Source: Luzula sylvatica
Taxonomy: Eukaryota; Streptophyta; Magnoliopsida; Poales; Juncaceae
Assembly: GCA_946800325.1 (NCBI GenBank)
Contig: OX326956.1
Span: 44,229,552-44,293,551 of the forward strand
Direction: 5' to 3'
DNA length: 64,000 nt
Shown here piece by piece: positions 22,845-33,813 of this stretch. Both the position numbers and the translations under genes were made by a program. The notes under the pieces are model-generated. The model did no database searches and had not been told where the DNA came from. It worked only from the letters and a program-made list of their open reading frames with translations. Numbering within the stretch: the stretch's first letter is position 1; every line of letters starts with the position of its first letter.

Positions 22845-23699
22845 TTATTGATTATCCATTTATCCTACGTCACATTTTATAATCAAACCCACGTACATAA
22901 TAGTATAATACCTATATTAAATTCTAAATTGAGTCTCATGTATAATCCACGTCTTGTTTTCCATATTCGTATTCGAATTTTCGAATATTATCGGTATATG
23001 AAACGAGTAATTTTTATCGTCCATGTCCGAATCTGCAGATAAAAGTCGTATCTGCCCGGGTATACACGATATCCTTAAAAATACATAATTCAGTTAGTAC
23101 TCGGCACGCGAAGTATTTTTTTTCCGGATATTATCCGTCGGGTCGGATTCCGTGTATATTTCTCAGATGTTATGGGTTCTGTTCGAAATTTGAATCGGAT
23201 ACATGCGGGTATAAATTTTAGGGGTCTTATCCACGTCTCCACCTTCCAGTCTTTCACAAATATCCAAACCGTAGTCTTCACATAAAATCACAAACCAGCA
23301 CGAATCTTAAAGCAAAATGACACGTCATAAAATATCGTCCCTACTGAATAAAAGATATTCTTGCAAGCTCAATACTCCCGGTCCAGCAATTCCTCCCCTT
23401 TATTCTTCCGCGGTTCATTAAACACCATGTTCATTCAAGTTATTGCATACGTACCTACAATTTCGGTTCAGATAAAAACGAACTTTTACTGTCTAGTTAT
23501 TTCTTCTTTTTCACTGTTCGCTCCCAAAAAGGACGAGACACTCGGTCTACAAAGTATTCGCTATCGTGGCGTTCTGTAAATGGATGGTTCATACGGACTA
23601 CTGACCGTACTCAGTACTCGTTACTATCAACATTTACAAATCCACCCTTCGGAAATGACAAAATTACATTTCCTCTTACTGTTCATAGTTTTGCTTCCC
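22845..23699. other. Intergenic DNA upstream of the PWWP-related gene
   Basis: No gene is supported. Around 23040-23240 there is a stretch of higher complexity with repeated CGGGTATA and GGATATTATCCG-like segments, of unknown origin. The remainder is probably promoter for the gene whose leader starts near 23700. Confidence 0.45.
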
Positions 23700-24485
23700 T
23701 TATTCTGTTCATCATTGAGCCTCTCTTTCTCATTCTTTCCCGGGTTTTAGATCAAGGTAATGTTTCTCTCTGCATTTTAATCTTATTTTTTCAATTTCTT
23801 ACATGTTTCTAGCTTAGTTTCGAGCAAATTTGACATGTTTTTTTCGTTTTTGTTCTTGTTTTACAGGCGTGACTGTGAGTGAAGATATACATCATTGAAG
23901 GTAAATATTTTTAACACCACATCTCAGTTTTATAATAATTTTACTTCTGATTCAACCTTTTTGTGCGATCACTTCATCAGGCTCCACTTAGTTGTTTGTT
24001 TTGATGTTTTTCTTCATTTTTTTCATTTTAGTACCTGATATTCTTCATATTGTCAGTTTGAACACTTGATTTTGAACTTTTCTCACTATAAGGACCTTGT
24101 GGTGGTAAATTACTAGTTTGAAATATCATGAATATATAAAAGTACTAATGTATGATATTGATATACTTTATTCATGATACTAACTAAAATTGATTGTTGA
24201 GTACATTTTAATTTCTTATTTTTAGGGAAGTGCATTTTTGTGTCTTTATTTTTCAAATGTACTATCATAATTTTGTCTATTTAAGGAAGTTCCATCATGT
24301 GCTTTTCAGACTGGAAATACATCTGAGTTTTTTTACAGTTGCGTTTAAATCCTTGTTACACACGTGTGAACAACTAAAATGCAGTATATAATTATCTTAA
24401 TTTTTTTTCTAATGATATATTTACCTTAATTGTAAATATTTTTTTGTAAATAATTAATTTCATCTTTTTTGTTGAATGATAGGAA
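23700..24485 (+). other. 5' untranslated leader with two introns
   Basis: Three leader exons can be inferred before the ATG at 24486: one ending at 23756 (donor ATCAAG/GTAATG), one at 23867-23900 (acceptor TTTTACAG, donor TTGAAG/GTAAAT), and one starting at 24483 (acceptor GATAG). Both introns are GT-AG. The promoter is upstream in a CT-rich stretch. Confidence 0.55.
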
Positions 24486-26612
24486 ATGAATATGAAGGGC
24501 TTATTGGCTGATACCGATTTGGATACTGTGGATCTTTGTGAAGAAGATGTAAAACCTTTTGAAAATTCAGAGGCTCACAGGGTTAAATTAGAAGATGGAA
24601 CTAAAATTGAAAGCGAAATTATAGAAATTGATTCCTCTGCTAATTTGGGGAAATTAATGGACACATCCAGTAATGAAGAAACTGGAGTTGAAATGACGAA
24701 CGAGTACGAGGCTGATATAGATTGGGGTCTGATAGAAGCTGATGAGTCTGACGAAGAAGAGGGAAGAAATGAATTGGGTTTAAATTCGAACGAAGATTTG
24801 AATTTAAGGGGAAAAGAGGACAATGAATTTAATGTTATAAGTAGTAATGATAGTACCGTTGAAAACATGGAACTGGAATTGGTTTTGTTTAAAGGAGAGA
24901 AGGAGAGGGGAAGTGTTAAAATGAAGGACATATATGCATACGACGTAGATTCTGATGGCATGGTTGAAAATATTCATGTTGTTGAAAAAAATGGTAAATG
25001 CGAGAAAAATAAGGGCTCTATTGCAAATAGTGAAATCGAGCGTGAATGTGAAAAAACTGGGATTGAATTGGTTTCGGTCAGTGATGAGGGGATCGAGGGA
25101 AGCAAAAACCGCGAATTATTCAAAACAAAGGGTCAATGTGAAGAAATAGATTTGCATTCACCGTTGTCTTCCCTAAAAGTGTATAAAAAGAAGGTTAGAA
25201 ATGAAAAAACGAAGGACATAAATAAAATGGATCTTAATGCAAATGTGAGTTCGGCTTTGGTGCTACCCAATGTTGGTGAAAATTCATCGAGTAAAAGAAA
25301 AAGAAAGGAGAGCAAGTATTTGACTTCTCCATTTATTTCTACCATTAAAATAAGCAAAATGGGCAATCTCTTTACTGGAGAGGATCGTATTGAATTTATC
25401 ACAAATGGAGAGAAGCGCAGTCCAAAAAAAGCCAAATTCGTAGAAACCGTGTTATCGGATCTAATTTCCACTGCACGAAATCCGTGTGATTCCAAACAAA
25501 CCAATTCCTCAATTTCCTCCAGGGAGTTTCTCGTGAAATTCCACAATTCAGTCGCCCAGGGGTGTATGTACAAAAATCCTGCTGCACTTATGTTAAAATT
25601 AACCCCCCAAGTAACTCCCCTTTCAAAGGAGGATCTAATTGCAAAATTCACAAAATTCGGGGTTTTGATCCAGTCAGAAACGGAGGTTTCGAGCGACAAA
25701 GACTCTGCCCGTGTGGTTTTTGCTAGAGAGAAGGATGCCGAGTCGGCATTCGATTCTCTTAACGGGTCGGATGGGTTTGAGAATACCCGGCTCCGGCTTC
25801 TATCTCCTGTTATGGTTGGGGCCCCGCCGTCAGGTGTGCTTAGAGTGAAAGAAAAGCTCGAGGAGATGGTGGAGTCTCTTAACGGGTCGGGTTTGAATGG
25901 CGGAAATGTGGATCTTGTTGGCGATACAAAGAGCCTTTTGGAGAAGGTTAACTTTGTTCTTAGCAAAGATCAAGGTAATGTTAATTTCTTTTGTGGAATT
26001 TCATGTGTACCCTAGCAAAATCTCGTAATATCACTTATATCCCTTCAAAACGTGAAATATTATGACTATCCCTCGAAATATGAGAAATATCATTAATACC
26101 TTTTCTCTCCATATATTTCAAAGGGGTTATATATTCAGCCCCCCAACACAAAAAAAAGGTCCTTGATGAGGTGGCAAAAGGGAGTTTAGTGGGTTGTTTA
26201 GCCTTTCTAATTGACTCGATTAAATATTAATTGACACGTTTAATTGACACGTAAATAATTTATAACATGTTAATATTGGTACATCTTAATTGACGGGTCA
26301 ATTAATATTTAATCGAGTCAATTAGAGAGGCTAAACAACCCACTTAACCCTCCCCCCCCCCCCTCCCCTTTTGCCACCTCATCAAGGATCTTTTTTTGGT
26401 GTTGGGGGGCAAAGACGTATATTTTCCCTATTTCAAATCAGTGCCCAATTACCTCTTTTTTCTCACTTATATTGAATATAAAGGGGTATACACGATATTA
26501 GAGATTTCGAAGGGGTATATGTGAAATTATGCCCAAAATTATACGGGCCATTCTTGTTCGTGTTAATTCTAATTATCTTTTTACAATTTTGATGTTCACA
26601 ATAGGTTATTGA
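24486..26612 (+). CDS. Acidic nuclear protein related to the C-terminal half of plant PWWP-domain proteins
   Basis: A long first exon (24486-25974) and a tiny last exon (26605-26612) give about 498 residues. Residues 1-240 are highly acidic (DESDEEEG and similar) and low in complexity. A basic patch SKRKRKESKYLTSPF follows. Around 348-440 lies the stretch REFLVKFHNSV, KNPAALMLKLTP, SKEDLIAKFTKFGVLIQSET, SARVVFAREKDAESAF. This resembles the RRM-like C-terminal region of plant PWWP-domain proteins (PDP type). The ending LVGDTKSLLEKVNFVLSKDQ also resembles the helical tail of that family. No PWWP domain is present. PDP proteins act in the nucleus in chromatin complexes; the role of this shortened relative is not known. 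If the intron is retained, translation ends at 26015 with 12 different residues. A PWWP-less paralogue or truncated gene is inferred. Confidence 0.65.
26022..26537. repeat. Outer inverted repeat in the last intron
   Basis: The left arm (about 26022-26100: TAATATCACTTATATCCCTT, CCCTCGAAATATGAG) is found inverted on the right (about 26470-26537: GATTTCGAAGGGG, TATGTGAAATTATGCCC). It encloses the sharper MITE at 26138-26410. Probably an older foldback element into which the younger one inserted. Confidence 0.6.
26138..26410. mobile_element. MITE with near-perfect 100-bp inverted arms in the last intron
   Basis: The left arm starts GCCCCCCAACACAAAAAAAA and continues CTTGATGAGGTGGCAAAAGG and AGTGGGTTGTTTAGCC. 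The right arm is its near-perfect reverse complement and ends TTTGGTGTTGGGGGGC. The two arms pair up to the AT-rich loop (TAATTGACTCGATTAAATATTAATTGAC / its complement). It includes a run of about 13 C at 26352-26364. No clear target duplication was found. The high arm identity implies recent activity. Confidence 0.8.
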
Positions 26613-27979
26613 TCGATGAGGATTTAACTCTGGCTACTAGGCAATAGTATTTTCAAATGAATTAAGGCTTGCTTTGTTCGTTTAATTATTTAAGATATTT
26701 AGTGTTTCATAATATTAGTTATGTTTAATATAGTCTTATAGACTCTTAGTTAGTTATATTGATAATCTTATCTTATCTTAGTTATGTTTAAAAGTACATT
26801 ACTCGTTTTTACTAGTATTACATATTTCCTTATTATTATTATTTTTTTTGGAAATAGATTTTGCCTATTTTTATATTATTAAAACAAATAAAAGTATAAT
26901 TACAATATAGTTGGTCCAATTTTTGCCTAATTTCAAAAAGAGCTAGAAGGCCCCATATAGATCTAGTGGCTTTTGTTTTCTTGAGGTGGAGACGAATTAG
27001 GGAAATTCTTTTCTTGTTCAGAGAGGCTCGCCTTTATTCTTCCATTCATCACTTCTCTACAGTCATTCACATGATGAATCTTTCTATTACTTTACCACTA
27101 CACTTGCTTTTTTTGTTCACATTTTAATCATTCAAAAGTATATATTATAGCACCAAAACTTATATTAATAATATCATGCATATGAAAGATCATAGTGTGA
27201 AAAAGACAGTCTTTGAATCATTTGGTCAAAACAGATTAATCTTAAATGAATCATGCTTTGCTCTTTTTTACCTTTTTTTTCACTTGCACTGCCCTACGTG
27301 TTGTGGCTTCTTCTAGACAGTTTTATTCACTTTGCCCCCTTTTTTCTTTTGTTATTTTATATTGCCCCCTTAACTAGGGATGTTACATATAAGTTAGATC
27401 CAAGGAAAAAATAAATAAAAAAAAGTACACAATTCCTCATATTATATATATTGATTTTTTGATTATGTACTAATTGGATTGAAGGATATTATTGGGAGGT
27501 TAGGCTCTCAAATCTATCAATTATACCTTAATTGTTATAATAAAGACGAACAAAAAAGATTTTCAGTCTTTTTCAAGTGACCATTCAAAATTTCAATCAC
27601 AACAAAATCCGTAGTACTCAGATTTCATATCCTTTTCACACGTCAATTTCGAGTCGATTCGTGTTATTTATCCATCCTTGTTCACATTAATCCATTTTTA
27701 ATCAAGTTTTATTTGGCTAAAACTTCATACTCAGATATTAATTCATCCTAATGACTCATCATATTTCCACACACACACACACACACACATAAATCCTGAG
27801 AACACATGGAAGTCATGTACTCTACTTCCAAAAAAAAAAAAAGGAAGAAAAAAAAACAAATATCAAAAGAACACAACAAAAAAACTTAAAAAGTCACTCT
27901 ACTACTACTAAATACTAAATTTAGTTGTCAATATTATCAATTCTAATCTCTCATTACTCTTCTTCTAGTCTTCATCATC
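26613..27979. other. Intergenic DNA between the PWWP-related and Dof genes
   Basis: AT-rich, no gene supported. An AC repeat is at about 27770-27790. The 3' untranslated regions of the two convergent genes must lie at either edge. Confidence 0.55.
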
Positions 27980-29222
27980 TCAAATAGCCGTAGACGGTTC
28001 GTGACTTTCGTTCATCGCACCCCACATATTAGTCTCGTTAGGATAATAATTTGCCATGTCACGATTATTATCTCCACACGAATACGACTCTTGCCATTCT
28101 ATAGGCAAGAACTTGTCCATTGGTTTTACATCGACTTCGTTCGAGTCTTCGTGCCCTAAAAATGGAAACTCGAATCCATGATTTGCATCCATCATCGGCA
28201 CGTGGAACCCGTTATGATTGCTCGAACCAATCGAAAACCTAAGTGCATTTAGGGCGTGTATATCTAATACTCCGTTTTTTGGATCGCCAATATTACTCAA
28301 GTCGCTTCCATAGTTATACTTCCATTCGGTAAAATTAGGCGATTCTTGAAAGGGTAACTGCATTCCCGAGAAAGAGAGCTGCAGAGCCGTAGCTGGCAAG
28401 TGGTGGGCCCCAATTGCAGATTGTTTTTTAGGGTTTACACGTTTGTTCCTGCGGCATCCACCTCCGACTGGTACGTTTCGCAGAGAACCACCTTTTGTCC
28501 AGTACCTACGGCACGTCTTGCAGAAGTATCTGTTATATTCCATAAATTCAACCGAGTTAAAATCGTTGAACTACTAAAACTTGATGTAACGATTTTAAAT
28601 TGTTGAGTGGATCGGTATGCACGGACCTGGGTTGAGTCAGGCTGTAGTTGTTGTAGTAGCAGAACTTGGTGTGCGTAGAGTCGCATCGCGGGCATTTCAA
28701 AGGTTGGTCGTGTCTAGGACGTAACCTTCGATCCATCGGAGACAATGGTCCCATTGCATGTTGGGCCGAGATTAGTTCGCCGGATTGAGGGGACGATGAG
28801 TTTGTGCCGATATCCTCGGTAACATTGCCCTTAAGTCATCAAAAGAAAATGAAGTTAAATTAAGTTTATTTATTGATCATGATGATTGGTTATGTTGAAG
28901 GGTGCAAAATTCAAATTTCAAATTTGGAGATTCAATTTAATTATATGACCAAACTCAAAGTTATTAAAAAGAAGTTGTTATATGAAAGAATTATATATTT
29001 CAATCTTTTATTATTTTTAGAAAATGGTTATTTAGAATAAGGAAAATAAAATATATAGAATTATAGCAGCACTTTTGTTTTTCAACACTCTATGATGGAA
29101 AAATGAGGAACATCTTCTTTGATATATTATGTATATCCAAGAGAAAGATTAGAGTGCAATTAAACATATACCTTGAGCCAATCCGAAGATTCGACACATA
29201 TATGCATTGAAGATGTAGCCAT
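27980..29222 (-). CDS. Dof zinc finger transcription factor
   Basis: Three exons on the minus strand (29222-29172, 28829-28627, 28529-27980) give 267 residues starting [17 protein letters not shown]. The Dof domain [20 protein letters not shown] / [20 protein letters not shown] / [10 protein letters not shown] covers about residues 61-115, with C-X2-C-X21-C-X2-C zinc ligands C63, C66, C88 and C91. An intron splits the finger after LTQPR. Dof proteins are plant-specific and bind AAAG cores in nuclear DNA. The rest is poorly conserved, with Asn/Asp-rich C-terminal segments; the target genes cannot be read from sequence. The short first exon was chosen because the second begins open and in phase at a clean AG acceptor. 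A start at the internal ATG of 28754 would remove 42 residues but leave the domain intact. A long GA/TC repeat lies just upstream of the ATG. Confidence 0.92.
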
Positions 29223-29242
29223 GTATACTTCAATGATTTCGC

Positions 29243-29245
<3 letters not shown>

Positions 29246-29287
<42 letters not shown>
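29246..29287. repeat. GA/TC microsatellite in the Dof 5' leader
   Basis: About 20 GA units directly upstream of the Dof start codon, reading as CT in the mRNA. A further AG run is near 29329-29337 and a CT run near 29430-29446. CT-rich leaders and GAGA-type motifs are common near plant transcription starts. Confidence 0.9.
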
Positions 29288-29295
<8 letters not shown>

Positions 29296-29480
29296 ATGAA
29301 ATGATGATGAAGGTATGAAATAAGAAGAGAGAGAGAGGGGTGAAGGGAGGGGCTCTTCGTGAGAGAAAGAGGTGCATGTATGTATGTATGTATGAACAGA
29401 CAAAATCCTATAGAGACTTCTGTGGGCCACTCTCTCTCTCTCTCACTCACTTGTCTTCTTTTCTATTTTTCATTCGAGTA

Positions 29481-29727
29481 GTGATGTTCATCCACTATTA
29501 CTCTCCCCCCACATTCTTGATGACTAGGATATGGTTTAACACATTCAAAATTAACACACAAAAACATGATTTAACATCTTAATTTATGATTTAATTATCT
29601 CAATTTATGATTGAACATACAATTAAGATGTTAAATCATGAATTAAAGTGTTAATTTTTAAAATGTTAAATCATATCCATCTCATCAAGGATGTGGGGGG
29701 AGAGATGGGGGTATGTCCAACATTTTT
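29481..29727. mobile_element. MITE, family copy 2 of 3
   Basis: The left arm CTCCCCCCACATTCTTGATGA pairs with the right arm TCATCAAGGATGTGGGGGGAG. The inner arms contain TTAACACATTCAAAATTAACAC and GTGTTAATTTTTAAAATGTTAA, and the core has repeated ATGATTTAACATC/TTAATTTATGATTTAA blocks. Same organisation as 14040-14283 and 57150-57320. It lies in the upstream region of the Dof gene. Confidence 0.7.
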
Positions 29728-31839
29728 CTTTTCATTATTTTTTTGTATGGAAAATTATATGTCGCCACTAAATTCCCTACACTAATTAATATATTGATAA
29801 TTAATAATAAATCAAATAAATAAAATAAAATATATGTGTTAAAACTGGGTATGCATTCATTTGTTAAATACTCATTTTAATATATGTGAAATTAAAATAT
29901 TTTATTCTCCACAACTGAGTCTCTTCTTCATTTATTAAATATTCATTCAACATATATATTATGCGTTAAATTGAATCTATTTACTATTTTATTCATTTAA
30001 TAATAAAATGATAAAATATCACTTCATCTATACATATACAATAAAGTAAGGATTGTAGTTTCATATATCACCACTTTTTTGTTATGGAACCTTGTGTCTT
30101 CGTTTCTTCCAAGACATTCCTCGGTTCTTTAATGCTAATCTTGTTAATCACATTTTTAAATGTTTAATTATTTTTATTTTGTATAGTTTGAGGATGTACG
30201 AGGGACCACGTAGAATCAATTTCCATTTTAGGTATAGTTTCATTCTACCAACCAATCATTTTAAACAAAACAGAAATAAACGTATCATTTAATTTAATTT
30301 GAACAAAAAATATATAATGCTATTTTGTAGATTGCATATGATATAAGATTGAAGAACTTGGAAGAATATATTGGGTCTCGTAGTCGTAGAAGAAAAAAGA
30401 AGCCAACATAGCAGAACCGAAAGCCGCACTCTTCTTCTATGGACCCAACCTGCTCACACTTCAGAGGATCTCTTATTTTACATAGACCATTACTGCCATT
30501 TAATGCTTACACCATGCTTTTGTCTTTCAACTTGCTTAAATAAACAAAAATAAGTATTTTGACCATAAATGTTAACTAACGAAGTTCTATTAGTGTTCAA
30601 ACGATTCGATTTATTTACGAACTGAACTAAAGAGGCTAATTTCAGTTTGGACGATTCGATTTGATTCGATTCAAATACCGTTTGATATTGAAGAAATATG
30701 AGAGAAACAAACAATTTTTTGAAAAACATAAATATGGAATGTGCCTTGTTTGATGCTAAAAGGGTTGTGAAAATTAATTTTCTTGTTTTTTTTTCTCCTC
30801 TATTTTTGTTCTTGTTGCAAAATAATATTTTCTTGACAATATAAGTTTTACTAACAGAAATCAAATGTACATTATACTAACTACTATTTAAAATATCACT
30901 TCGATTTTTCAAAAAGATATTAAAAAAACACATTAAGAAATAAACGAATGAAATTCAAAAAATTCATCTCCATTCCTGAAATCGTTAAATTATCACGAAA
31001 ATCAGAAAACTACCCTAAAAATATGCAATTTACAAAAACACAAATTAAAAATTGACTCTTTTTTTAATTGATTGACGGATGACACTTGTTGTGGTATGAA
31101 TTAGTTTCCGTAGATTAATGATTAAATAAAATTCAGATCCTGGCGAAGTCAATAGATAGTTTGTTTAAAAATAATGTGAGAAAATCATGAAACAACTTGT
31201 GGAGAAATGAAGATAAGAGGGAATACGACATGTCACATCCTCATATGTGAAGATGGCATATCATAAAGATTTCTAATATGATCGACATCACATGAAATAT
31301 GTGTTTCGGAGCGATTTCTCTTCTCGAGATGATTAGTGTTTAGAGAGTTGGAAAATTTCTCAAGGAAGATAAAGAATAAAAGATTTAAAGTTATTGTAGG
31401 CCGCGTGGACCACTCGATATATGTAATGATTTATACGTTCCATGTCCACATGAGAATTTTTAGAATTGATTTTCTTTGCTTTCATTTTAAAATTAAATTT
31501 TGACCTATAATTTGTTGTATTATTTGTATTTCTCAACCCTTGACAACCATTAGTCGTCTTATTTTGATTTAACCTCGTATTGAATTTATATACGTCACAT
31601 CATCAATAGTCAGATGTTGTAAAAATAAATTCAAATTCATTATTTTAATACAAGTATAGATTTAATTTATCCATTGCATATGAACAAAATATCATACTTT
31701 TATTAATGGATATATGTTTTTCGACTACCAAATATATTGTATATGTGATATTTTAAAATTTTGCAGGGGTACACATGAAAATTGAAATTCCTTCATTATA
31801 ACAACAATAAAAAACTAAACCAAGTCTAGTAAGATTTGG
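29728..31839. other. AT-rich intergenic DNA
   Basis: No supported coding or RNA gene. Around 30595-30680 there are imperfect repeats of ACGATTCGATTT. Open frames here are short and unlike known proteins. Confidence 0.5.
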
Positions 31840-32250
31840 AACTCTTCTCTTTTCGCCTATGACAAGCAAAGAATCGGTTCTTCTTCCCCACACAAAATCC
31901 GCTGACGTCACGCGACAAACCCAACCAATCAAAATCCTTCAATCACTATTTGCTGTTCGCGACCACACACCGGATGCAGAGAAACGACGACGTGGCAGGG
32001 AGAAATGTCGGCAGGACAGAAATGCAAAAGACGGCGCGTGAGGAGAGATACTCTCATACGTCGCTATCCCTAACCAACAATACACCCCCGACATCTTTCT
32101 CTCGATCCTATGCAACTGTTGTCGTAGCTGTACGCCCGATCCGGTCCCTCCGACCGACCACGTGTCTTCCGCGTGAACATTCCACAGGCCGCCTTATTGG
32201 GCTATATTTGTTGGGCCTTATGTTGAGAAGTTTTTACATATTCTCGTAGC
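31840..32250. promoter_or_regulatory. Promoter-like block of higher GC content
   Basis: A roughly 400-base island of balanced composition in AT-rich DNA with several plant promoter motifs: TGACGTCA (bZIP, 31903-31910), CCAATC (about 31924), CACGTG G-box (32159-32164), and TTGGGCT / TTGGGCC site II-type motifs (32197-32217). It ends about 750 bases upstream of the membrane-protein start codon and could serve that gene or an unannotated transcript. Open frames across it (for example 31950-32249) resemble nothing recognised. Confidence 0.45.
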
Positions 32251-32733
32251 GATGAGAAAAGTAAAAAAATAAAAGTGAAAAAAGTGGATTCACCTCGGTA
32301 GAATTGTTGACCAGTTTTACCTTTAATTCAAATCGAATATGCCATGAAAAATGAAATCAAGGACCCCTTGGGATCAGAGTGCTGCTTTGAGACTCTTCTT
32401 TTCAGGTATATTCAAATTCAAATAAAATATGAGATAATCCAAATCTAAAATGTACAAAACAATTACATTAAAATACGAAAATATATTTTTATCTGTTTTG
32501 TGATTTTGTCAAGGCCAATTTATTGTATTCAAATGAAGGAAATATCTGTTTTGATAAGTTTTTAGTGATCCCATAAATCGATAAAGTTTGTAATATGGCT
32601 TTGATCCATTGCAAATTTTCTTTTTATCATAATCTTTGTAAAGCTAAGAAGGCCCATGTACTGAGATCCATAGGCAAAACAGTTCAAAGAGGAGTCCAAA
32701 GCAATCTCCTTTCTCTCCTTCCCAAGCATTCAA

Positions 32734-32736
<3 letters not shown>

Positions 32737-32768
<32 letters not shown>

Positions 32769-32904
32769 AAAGCAAAAGTGCAATGCCTCTTCCCCTTTGT
32801 CACGATCAATATTTCGATCACAATCCCAATACACCCCCCCCTTTCATTCCATCATAAAAGAGTTCCATTCTATCAAGAACCTATTCTTGCCTTGCATTAT
32901 CCTC

Positions 32905-32944
<40 letters not shown>
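32737..32944 (+). repeat. CT and GA microsatellites in the leader of the membrane-protein gene
   Basis: A CT tract at about 32737-32765 and a GA tract at about 32906-32944 lie within the 260 bases before the ATG at 32997. Their orientation makes them complementary on one transcript. Confidence 0.9.
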
Positions 32945-32947
<3 letters not shown>

Positions 32948-32996
32948 CAACCTTAGAAAAGCTTATCATCTCTTCTCTTAGCACTCTACAAGTAAA

Positions 32997-33434
32997 ATGT
33001 CGACAATGCCGACAATCCCGCAACCTATGATGTACCCAAACTCGTTCCAATCGCATCCATCCTCCAACCTGAAGGGCTCGTTCGGGCCGGTATTCGCAGT
33101 GCTATCGGTGATCTCGGTACTCGCAATAGTTGCTTGTTTGATCAGTCGATTTTGCAGTCGTAAAGTCTCGAGATCAAAACTCGACGTTTTGGATCAACCG
33201 TACGATTCGGAAAGCGATTTGGAGAAGGGCGAGAAAGGATTTGTGGTCGATTTCACGACGGTGAAACCTTCCGAGGTTTCTCAGAATCGAAAGGGCGATT
33301 TCGAAATCAAGTTTCCAACAGCTCAATCTTCGATGAAGAAGGATCCTAGAGGCGCGATGAGACCTTACGGGGGTAACAATGTCGTTCATCCTGATATTGC
33401 AGGAAGAAGATTGCAAGGGAAAATTATGATGTGA
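32997..33434 (+). CDS. Small plant single-pass membrane protein of unknown function
   Basis: A single exon encodes 145 residues. A short N-terminal segment rich in Pro, Met and Ser (TIPQPMMYPNSFQSHPSS) is followed by a transmembrane helix (GPVFAVLSVISVLAIVACLIS, about 30-50) and then SRFCSRKVSRSK. The remaining 85 residues are hydrophilic and charged (DSESDLEKGEKGF, FEIKFP). Proteins with the KGSFGPVFAVLSVISVLAI core are widespread in land plants and annotated only as transmembrane proteins. Positive residues after the helix suggest the N-terminus is outside and the tail cytosolic. No enzymatic motif is seen. The ATG is the first after an open leader containing CT and GA repeats. Confidence 0.8.
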   Translation: MSTMPTIPQPMMYPNSFQSHPSSNLKGSFGPVFAVLSVISVLAIVACLISRFCSRKVSRSKLDVLDQPYDSESDLEKGEKGFVVDFTTVKPSEVSQNRKGDFEIKFPTAQSSMKKDPRGAMRPYGGNNVVHPDIAGRRLQGKIMM

Positions 33435-33813
33435 TTTGTGATTTTTTGATTTGGAGATTAATTTTCATGGCTAATTGATTTGATCAGAATATTCCATTTA
33501 TGTCTCTTTTTAATTTCTCTTGATGGTATTTTGGATTTAGATTTATTTGACGGAACGAATGTATTAGTAGTTTGATACATTTTGATATGAGATTGTATCA
33601 TGGTTTGCCATTTATTATAATTTGATAATTTCCACCTAAAAGAAGGAAAAAAACATGATAAATCCAAAGAAAAGGAAATTTATTCACTGAAAAATTCACT
33701 AGTAAGAAAGGTACGTGAAACCAAATGAAGCGTCAAACAAGATGCATAAAATAGTTATGTACATGAGAGAGAGAGAGAGAGTACTCTCTCACATGATAGT
33801 AGGGTCGATTAGA
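33435..33813. other. Convergent 3' intergenic region
   Basis: 380 bases between the 3' ends of the membrane-protein and universal stress protein genes. It should hold both 3' untranslated regions. A short GA run is at about 33765-33780. Nothing else is seen. Confidence 0.6.

Noticed and set aside
25133..25966. 277-codon open frame antisense to the PWWP-related gene
   Set aside because: It mirrors the sense exon, whose frame has family similarity and leader introns. The antisense product is Ser-rich and resembles nothing.
29090..29450. Open frames with long Ser-Leu runs upstream of the Dof gene
   Set aside because: Direct translation of the GA/CT microsatellite.
31859..32249. Overlapping 60- and 99-codon frames in the promoter-like island
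   Set aside because: Unlike known proteins; explained by higher GC content and fewer stops.
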